Source: Lachnospiraceae bacterium (GTDB taxonomy: Bacteria; Bacillota; Clostridia; Lachnospirales; Lachnospiraceae). From it: DNA of 58,098 nt. The DNA lies in the NCBI GenBank assembly GCA_017550535.1, contig JAFZOS010000083.1:1-58098 (forward strand), in the 5' to 3' direction. The position numbers were made by a program, and so were the translations under genes. Shown here one piece after another: positions 48,262 to 55,344 of the stretch (positions within the stretch are counted from its first letter, which is position 1; each line of letters begins with the position of its first letter). A model generated the notes under the pieces. It did no database searches. It was not told the origin of the DNA and saw only the letters and a program-made list of their open reading frames with translations.

Positions 48262-51200
48262 ATGACAGCAAACAGATTAAAAAAGGCAGTGAAAAGGATA
48301 CTGGCTCTGCTTATGGCAGCGATAGTGCTGCTTACGATGGCGCCGGATACTGTGGAGGCTTATATCGGAGCCATCAGGGAAATAAACGAGACCGATCCCA
48401 AGGAAGCGCTGCGCACAGGTACTTTTGATTACGATGGCATGAAATATATGTATATCGAAAATGACTATATTCATTTTGATATATGTGTAGACGGTGCGGT
48501 TTTCCCGCTTGGTGCCACTTCTGTGGGGGTAAAGGGTCACACATTGCCTACAGCTGCTATTACGAGAGATAAGGATGGGAATCCTGTTGATCTTGATAAA
48601 TTCGGATATCAGTTATTTGATCATATGGTAGCAGAGGATTGCGCCGGTGGAAACGTTGAATTCAGTTCTTTAAGTGTGCTTAATTTAGCAAAATACAGCG
48701 CAAAGGGAGTTCCCGGGTTTGTCAGTGATGAAGTCCTTGGAAACAAGTGTATTTCGGTAACACCGAACTGCTTTCAAATGAGCAAGTACAGGGCTTTTTC
48801 CAAGCTAAGCAACCTGCTTAATGCAAAACCGGATTATAATATTACTACTTATTTTACGTTGGTAAAGCTTGACAGCGGGAGTATAGGCGAAGGTTTTTTC
48901 CCCAGTAGCCTCAATATCGCCCCCAATGATAAAAGTCAGAACTGGGGTGTAAGGGTAAGGAGTGTATGCAACGAGACAGACCCTGATCATTCGGGCAGGG
49001 ACAAGTTTAAGAATGATTATTACAGGTTGAATATGAGGTATGTGGGATTTCCCACTACAGGTCATAATGGTATAAGACTTAACGCCAGGGTCGGTCTGCA
49101 GACTGTCGATTACAGTAACTATGTTCCCGGTCAGGGTTACGGATGCAATTACCTGCCTGATATCAGTGAAGGACTGTCTCAGACCGGAAGTAATACCGTT
49201 CTTGAAGTGGGAAGTTACGGATTTAAGAATTCAACGCCGTTTGTGGCGGCATCGGATATGTACCGTTTTCGTCAAATTTTAGACCTGGGGGAAGCCGGAG
49301 GAGGTGTGTACGGACACAACAGCTGGTATCCCGAGTCTATTGAGTATGCTTCAAACGGGCTGCTTAAAACATACGGTGCGTATGATAATGATATTTCGGG
49401 CGGCGGTACCGGGAGCAGCTGCGCTCTCTGGGGTTTCCGTGATATTTCTGCATCAAAGCAGAGCGAAGAGGAATTTAACGAGGTAACGGTAGAGGGAAAT
49501 GATTATATCTATGTAGTAGATAAAACTATAACTAAAGGCGGAAGAGGAAGTGGTAAATCTGTACGTAAGAGAGTTGTAGGCCGATGCAGCAGTATTGAAG
49601 ATGTTCCCTCTGATGCGTTTGCATGTTACAGGGGAACATATGTAGATACAGGTGCTTCATACCGGTTTATTGACGGAGCCGTTGCGTTGAGTCCTACTAT
49701 CACCATGAGTTGGGATAAGGAGCAAGAGGGCGAGGGAACAGGGCAGATATGCGTGAAGCTTAATAAGAACGACGGAACACTGTCTTTCCCTGCCGATAAG
49801 GTAACGCTTAAAACTCCGACTTTCGATTTTTATAAGCCCAAGCCGGATGCAACAAGTGATGCACTGACTTTTAAGGACTATAATGCATTTGATTTCGACG
49901 CGGGAATGTCCCGGAAAGGCATCGTATTCAATATCGATCCCGCGCAGAATGACGCGATAGTAAATATTACCCTTCCGGGCAACGAGATATCAGTAAAAAG
50001 TGCTGCCGTAGAAAAAGACGGAAGCCTTGAATTTTCGGGAAAGTTAAGCATCGACTTGTTCCTTGCCGAATGCGATATGCAGGCTCTCAAAATGCGCAAG
50101 AAGCAGAATAGTGACAGCATGACTCTTGACGGGATCAAGGCAAGTGGTAAGCTGACCGCACCGAGCTCCGAACTTGATTTTAAGATATTCAATTTAAGCG
50201 GAAGCGAGATTTCCGCAGACATAGATACATACGGGGACGACAAACACTATAATTTCGATTTTAAACTCAGTGTCAGGGAAATGTTCTCGACTCAGGCGGT
50301 GCTCAACCTTAAGGAGCTTGATAACGGAGAACTGTGTCCCGATAAAATATATTTTGAGTTCGAGTCAACAAAAGACGGAGCGGGGATCGCTATATCACCT
50401 GCTGTCACCCTTACAGGCGGAGGCGGTGGTGTGGATCACCTTGCCGATCAGATACAGAAGAGCTATATATCCGTACCATGTGTGACTGTACAGATCACAG
50501 GAATAGGAAGGGTTGTAGAGGTGATTCATGGTAAACTCACTCTTGACGTAGGTCCGACCAAGCTGTCGCTTAATGCGAATGATGTAGGCTTCAAGATAAA
50601 AGATTATACGAAGATCAGCATTATCGAAGGGCTTGGTGCAGGCTTTGAGTTTAATGATTTTAAGAAAACATATAATGATATAGATTATCTTGGGTATAAG
50701 TTCGGAGGTTCTATGTGGTTTAACATAGGCATTATTCCGGAGACCTATTGTAAAGAATGGTATCAGAAGTTATTTAAGGATGCCATAACAGCTAACGCAA
50801 ATATTCAGGCCAATGTAATGGTTGCCGAAAATCAGGATAAAGGTATGCAATACGACTGCCTGGAACTTAAGGGGGATGGAGGATGCTCTATTAATCTTCC
50901 TTTCGGTCTTGGAGAGCTGGTCAGGGGAGATTTATATACTTCCATACGAGGCGAGGGAGCCGGACCGAGAAACAGCAATCCGTTTAACAATATGGAGCTT
51001 AAGGGCGGTATTGCGGCAACGGGAAAGTGTGCTTTGGGCTGGGGCCGGGCAATGTATATCATACCTGATAAGTTTGAGGCGGAGAAACATTTGTTTTCTT
51101 ATACCATCAAACCGGTGCCTTTCGCCAATGCCTCGCCGGTCGCCGATGGAATGCCTGAATTGGAAGACGGTATGTCATATATTTCCGAACCGATTCCGGT

Positions 51201-54200
51201 CACGCTTGAAGACGGAACAGAAGCACTCGCATTGTTTGCGTCCAACCTTTATCTTATCGATGCGGATGTAGAGGAAACGGCAAATACCGCTGCCGAGTAT
51301 GACAGCGTAACGGTTGCGGTACCTGAAGAAGAGGCACTGGGCGCTCCTGCCGGGATTGCCGAAGATATTGAAATGCTTGGTGAGCCCGCAGAGGATGAAG
51401 TAAGTATAGATAAAGCCGGAAGTACGAGTAAAAACATAAAGATAGCTCCTGCCGATCTGAGTGGTATCGCAGATGACCAGGGCGTGGTAGTCATGGTGAT
51501 TCCCAAGGATCAGGCAGACCTTGACGCCGTATTTAACAGCATAAGCGTAACCGGACTCAAGGATAACTTCAATATAATAAAGCCCGTATGTGAAACAGTA
51601 GGTTCAGATGTGTTCATTACAAACAACGAGGAGCTGAATGTATGGAGAGGTGCTTATGAGATAAGCGAGTCCGGAAATAAAAACTGTGTTTATGTATCCA
51701 TATACAAGAACCAGTTTAACGATGACGGGAAGTTTACTATCTCGGCTGATGCGGGTTTTGACATTGCAGTATCGGCTTCGGCACCTGTTACGGGCCTTTC
51801 GGGAAGCCTTTCTTCAAATAATCTGAACCTTAAGATAGATAATCCGGTACAGGGTGCGGCTTATAACCTGGATACATATTACGGAACAAAAGATGAAAAC
51901 GGTGATGTTCTTCATGAGTATCTTGTGGATTCGCATGAAGGTGTCAATACGGGCGCGGCATCGATCGTGTTGCCGTTAAAGGGTGAAGAGATTCCCACGG
52001 GCAGCTACTATGTAACCACGATGCTTACGGATAGTGAGGGACTTCCCATAGCATCATTTGTAAGTGATGATACGATAAGCTATACCAATACTTTTGCGCC
52101 GACGGCACCTGAAACCGTGACCCTCACCCCGAGTGGAAACGAGAGTCTTTTGGGTACATGGAGCGATGTGACATATGACAGGAATAATATGGCCCAAGTA
52201 GCAGGCTACAAACTTTCCATCTATGAGAACAGGAACGGTGTGTTCACCGATACCGGTCGCGGATATGATTACACTTCGGAAGAACTTGCAAAGCTTACGG
52301 ATAATGATCCGAATAATGATCCGCTTGGCATGTCGTATGATAAGGTAAATAAGGAATACAACATCAATATGGCAATTACCGTAAACGGCGATCCGATATC
52401 GGAGTTTGGCGGCTCGGGCGGAATTGGCAGGCTGGAACCCGGTAAGGAGTACAAGCTTGGGGTACGGGCATATTCGGCAAGGGAAGTCAAAACCATAGAT
52501 GAGAATGGCAATGACACCACAGTACATGTGCCCATTTACAGTACGGAGAATCAGTCGGATGCACAGTTGCTTGCTAAATACGAGCCGGTAAGTTTTGCGG
52601 TATCGGTCGGAAACAAAGCGGTTACCAGGAACAGCGAATCAAATATGTACGAATACGTCGGAAATGCAGAAAGAAAGTCCGTAAGCTTCAGTAACTTTAG
52701 GACTTCCACAGGAGCCGATGTTTCCGATATGGTAGATGTTAAGGTGACCTATACTGATGCAAACGGCAATGAAAAGAGCCTTACAAACATTGCAAACAGC
52801 TTTACGCTGCCTGATTTCTCAGGTGTACTCAGGCTTAGAGTAGATGCTGCATATAACCATGACGGAATGAGCGATGTAACGACCGAATATGTAAAGATTG
52901 AAAAGGATGATATCGCACCGGTCATTATACTTGATGATGATGTTGTTAAAACTGATGACGCAGGCGCTTATACGGTAACAGGAACTACCGAGGCGGGAAT
53001 GGATATTTATGTGGACGGAAACAAAAAGACGACCGCTGATGCAGAGGGAGCTTTTAAATTGACCGGAAGCATTGCGGACGATACCGTATTCCTTGCGATA
53101 AAGGCAGTCGATGCAGCCGGCAATGAATCCGATACTGTTGTTGCTGCAGTAACAAAGCCTGTAAAGAGGCCTCCCGAGGAGGAAAGTCTGATAGATGACA
53201 CTAACGGAGAATATACTCCGGATCAGATAAAGGATCTTGTTATCGAAACTGTGACCGATGAAGACGGTACAGTAAGGACAGTTACAAAACTGTGGATAGG
53301 CGGACTTAAGGACAGCTACAGGTATACCGGTGAGCAGATCAAACCGGCAATCCATGTATATGACGGACTTACCAGGCTTACAGAAGGTACGGATTATGTG
53401 CTGGGCTATAGTAATAATGTTAAAGTGAGTGACACAACGAAGAAGAACGGTAAAGCACAGCTTACAGTAGCCTTTATAGGGAATTACAAAACTAAAAAAT
53501 CGGTTTCATTCGAGATAGAACCTGCGGTTTTGGGAAATATCGGCGAGAAGGATGATTCTAATGTTAATGTGATCGCCGAGGATGTATTTGTCGTATCAAC
53601 CGGCCGATATCAGAAGCCGGTACCGGTTGTGTCATTTAGATCTGACGGAAGAGTCATTAACAAAAACGGCTTTGTTTATACCTATAAGGATGCGGACGGA
53701 AATGAGGTCCCGGCTGTTAAGGATGAGGGCGTGTATACGGTGACAGTCACACCGAAGAAGGGAAATAATAACTTTACCGGAAGTGCGACAGCGAATATCA
53801 CCGTGGTTCCTAAAGAAGAGAAGGGAATGCTGCTTAGCAGTGCGAAGGTTAAGTTTAAGCAGGGCAAGTACCTGTTTACCGGAAGTGCGATCGAACCCGG
53901 AAGTGATAAATATGTTGTTAAGCTTGGTAAAAAAGTACTGACCGCCGGCAGTGACTTTACGGTAAGGTTTAAGGATAATATCGAGCCGGGCATTGCAACG
54001 ATGATACTGACAGCTACTGACAACAGTGAATACTACGGAAGTGTGTCATGCAAGTTTAAGATAATAAACGGAAAGACACTGCTTACGCAGGGTGCGACGG
54101 GTTCCACGTTTACTTATGAATGGGATAAGTCGATGCCGTTTGCAATGAGCGGGGCGAAGCCCACTGTTAAGGTGATGGACGGTACTAAAGTACTTGCTGA

Positions 54201-54915
54201 AGGCATTGACTACAAACTTAAGTATTGGGGCAATACACGTATTGCTGCTGCAGATGCTAAGGATAAGAAGGGTAAGGATATAGCTCCCGGAGTATACGTG
54301 ATCGGAATGGGCAGGTACAATGGTTGCGTTAAGCTCAACTTTGGGGTGACCAAACAGAATATCGCCAATACTGCCATCTTTGCAGACGATAAGGTTGAGT
54401 CTAATAAGGGCTATAAGAATCCAAAAATCACGATAACGGACGCTGACGGCAAAGTACTTAAGCATGGCAGAGATTATGAGATAGCAGGATATCAGATAGT
54501 TGGGACCACTAAATCGGTTGCCGATGTAGGCGATAAGATAGCTGTAACGATCAAAGGCAAAGGCTGTTACGAAGGAACTAAGAGCGTGGAATACTACTAT
54601 ATCTCAGCTTCTTCGCATCTGAAGAATGTAAAGGCTGCAAAGATAGCTCCCAAGTACTATACGGGCAGTGAGATCAGGTTGACCAATACCGAGCTTAATA
54701 CGCTGCTTTGCAAGGTTACTTCTGACGGAAAGACATATCTTGTTCCGGGAACTGATTTTGACGTAAGCTATGTAGGCAACGTCAAACCGGGAACGGGATA
54801 TGTGATCTTGCGCGGTAAGGCGCCGAAGTACGGTGGGACAATAATGATCCCGTTTAAGATAGGAACGAAGAACGACAGCTGCTTAGGTGCACTTATAAGA
54901 GGAATGTTCAGGTAA
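48262..54915 (+). CDS. Giant secreted protein with FN3/Ig-like and YTG-type modules, 2217 aa
   Basis: The Sec signal (LALLMAAIVLLTMAPDTVEA) is followed by a large N-terminal region of unknown fold (about 30-900), an acidic linker (about 1000-1070), beta-sandwich domains (about 1270-1600, including a Big-like domain TVTGTTEAGMDIYVDGNKK) and C-terminal YTG-type repeats starting near residues 1686 (YRYTGEQIKPAI), 1870 (YLFTGSAIEPG), 1955 and 2131 (YYTGSEIRLT). No LPXTG anchor or C-terminal membrane helix; it ends CLGALIRGMFR. AAGGAGG precedes the ATG. The C-terminal modules match those of the proteins at 35534 and 55345, perhaps a common wall-binding part. Confidence 0.83.
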   Translation: MTANRLKKAVKRILALLMAAIVLLTMAPDTVEAYIGAIREINETDPKEALRTGTFDYDGMKYMYIENDYIHFDICVDGAVFPLGATSVGVKGHTLPTAAITRDKDGNPVDLDKFGYQLFDHMVAEDCAGGNVEFSSLSVLNLAKYSAKGVPGFVSDEVLGNKCISVTPNCFQMSKYRAFSKLSNLLNAKPDYNITTYFTLVKLDSGSIGEGFFPSSLNIAPNDKSQNWGVRVRSVCNETDPDHSGRDKFKNDYYRLNMRYVGFPTTGHNGIRLNARVGLQTVDYSNYVPGQGYGCNYLPDISEGLSQTGSNTVLEVGSYGFKNSTPFVAASDMYRFRQILDLGEAGGGVYGHNSWYPESIEYASNGLLKTYGAYDNDISGGGTGSSCALWGFRDISASKQSEEEFNEVTVEGNDYIYVVDKTITKGGRGSGKSVRKRVVGRCSSIEDVPSDAFACYRGTYVDTGASYRFIDGAVALSPTITMSWDKEQEGEGTGQICVKLNKNDGTLSFPADKVTLKTPTFDFYKPKPDATSDALTFKDYNAFDFDAGMSRKGIVFNIDPAQNDAIVNITLPGNEISVKSAAVEKDGSLEFSGKLSIDLFLAECDMQALKMRKKQNSDSMTLDGIKASGKLTAPSSELDFKIFNLSGSEISADIDTYGDDKHYNFDFKLSVREMFSTQAVLNLKELDNGELCPDKIYFEFESTKDGAGIAISPAVTLTGGGGGVDHLADQIQKSYISVPCVTVQITGIGRVVEVIHGKLTLDVGPTKLSLNANDVGFKIKDYTKISIIEGLGAGFEFNDFKKTYNDIDYLGYKFGGSMWFNIGIIPETYCKEWYQKLFKDAITANANIQANVMVAENQDKGMQYDCLELKGDGGCSINLPFGLGELVRGDLYTSIRGEGAGPRNSNPFNNMELKGGIAATGKCALGWGRAMYIIPDKFEAEKHLFSYTIKPVPFANASPVADGMPELEDGMSYISEPIPVTLEDGTEALALFASNLYLIDADVEETANTAAEYDSVTVAVPEEEALGAPAGIAEDIEMLGEPAEDEVSIDKAGSTSKNIKIAPADLSGIADDQGVVVMVIPKDQADLDAVFNSISVTGLKDNFNIIKPVCETVGSDVFITNNEELNVWRGAYEISESGNKNCVYVSIYKNQFNDDGKFTISADAGFDIAVSASAPVTGLSGSLSSNNLNLKIDNPVQGAAYNLDTYYGTKDENGDVLHEYLVDSHEGVNTGAASIVLPLKGEEIPTGSYYVTTMLTDSEGLPIASFVSDDTISYTNTFAPTAPETVTLTPSGNESLLGTWSDVTYDRNNMAQVAGYKLSIYENRNGVFTDTGRGYDYTSEELAKLTDNDPNNDPLGMSYDKVNKEYNINMAITVNGDPISEFGGSGGIGRLEPGKEYKLGVRAYSAREVKTIDENGNDTTVHVPIYSTENQSDAQLLAKYEPVSFAVSVGNKAVTRNSESNMYEYVGNAERKSVSFSNFRTSTGADVSDMVDVKVTYTDANGNEKSLTNIANSFTLPDFSGVLRLRVDAAYNHDGMSDVTTEYVKIEKDDIAPVIILDDDVVKTDDAGAYTVTGTTEAGMDIYVDGNKKTTADAEGAFKLTGSIADDTVFLAIKAVDAAGNESDTVVAAVTKPVKRPPEEESLIDDTNGEYTPDQIKDLVIETVTDEDGTVRTVTKLWIGGLKDSYRYTGEQIKPAIHVYDGLTRLTEGTDYVLGYSNNVKVSDTTKKNGKAQLTVAFIGNYKTKKSVSFEIEPAVLGNIGEKDDSNVNVIAEDVFVVSTGRYQKPVPVVSFRSDGRVINKNGFVYTYKDADGNEVPAVKDEGVYTVTVTPKKGNNNFTGSATANITVVPKEEKGMLLSSAKVKFKQGKYLFTGSAIEPGSDKYVVKLGKKVLTAGSDFTVRFKDNIEPGIATMILTATDNSEYYGSVSCKFKIINGKTLLTQGATGSTFTYEWDKSMPFAMSGAKPTVKVMDGTKVLAEGIDYKLKYWGNTRIAAADAKDKKGKDIAPGVYVIGMGRYNGCVKLNFGVTKQNIANTAIFADDKVESNKGYKNPKITITDADGKVLKHGRDYEIAGYQIVGTTKSVADVGDKIAVTIKGKGCYEGTKSVEYYYISASSHLKNVKAAKIAPKYYTGSEIRLTNTELNTLLCKVTSDGKTYLVPGTDFDVSYVGNVKPGTGYVILRGKAPKYGGTIMIPFKIGTKNDSCLGALIRGMFR

Positions 54916-55147
54916 ACGATCCCGGCCCCATTATGTTTGTATGTAAAACGTGAGCGAATGCCAAAAAAACATATGAATAACGTGAAATAATATAGAACCC
55001 CTACGCTTAAGGCGCTATATTTGAGTTTCTGAAAAACCATTTTGTATACTTTTAGTATGCTTACATGATATATAAAACTAAGGTATAATAACATCTTAAG
55101 ATGGGGTAAACTTTGAGAACTGGAAAGTTATCACCGGAAGGAGAAGT
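54916..55147. other. Non-coding stretch after the 2217-aa gene
   Basis: No convincing terminator or gene. It ends in AAGGAGAAG, a ribosome site for the decayed reading frame that follows. Confidence 0.5.
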
Positions 55148-55213
55148 ATGATGAATAAGATGGGAAGGTATTATAGGAAATAGATAGCGCTCATAGCATC
55201 GGCTGAGATGATT
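55148..55213 (+). pseudogene. Decayed 5' end of a paralogous surface-protein gene
   Basis: ATGAATAAGATGGGAAGG and what follows align with the first 20 codons of the gene at 55345 (shared translated pattern K-GK..GK-IALI-SA-MI), but a TAG stop interrupts after ten codons and the similarity ends where the repeated terminator block begins. Its own ribosome site is retained. It looks like the remains of a duplicated gene whose body was deleted. Confidence 0.7.
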
Positions 55214-55214
55214 A

Positions 55215-55258
55215 GTAAATATTGCACAAAACTCAATGTTGAGATTTGTGCAATATTT
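55215..55258 (+). terminator. Terminator-like hairpin, copy 2 of the repeated block
   Basis: Same stem as 47733-47776 with only the loop changed (CAATGTTG for CAGCGATG), followed by five T. Here it stands between a decayed start and an intact gene. Confidence 0.85.
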
Positions 55259-55259
55259 T

Positions 55260-55344
55260 TGTGTAAAAATCAAGGAATTTTGCGGTTTTTTGTATCTGTA
55301 AAAGTAGAGGGATTTTTTCACGGATAACAGTAAGGAGAAAAAGG
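55260..55344 (+). promoter_or_regulatory. Promoter-leader block copy 2, upstream of the beta-helix protein
   Basis: CAAGGAAT, GTATCTGTAAAAGTAGAGGGATT and an AAGGAG site in the same order as 47777-47853. Confidence 0.5.
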
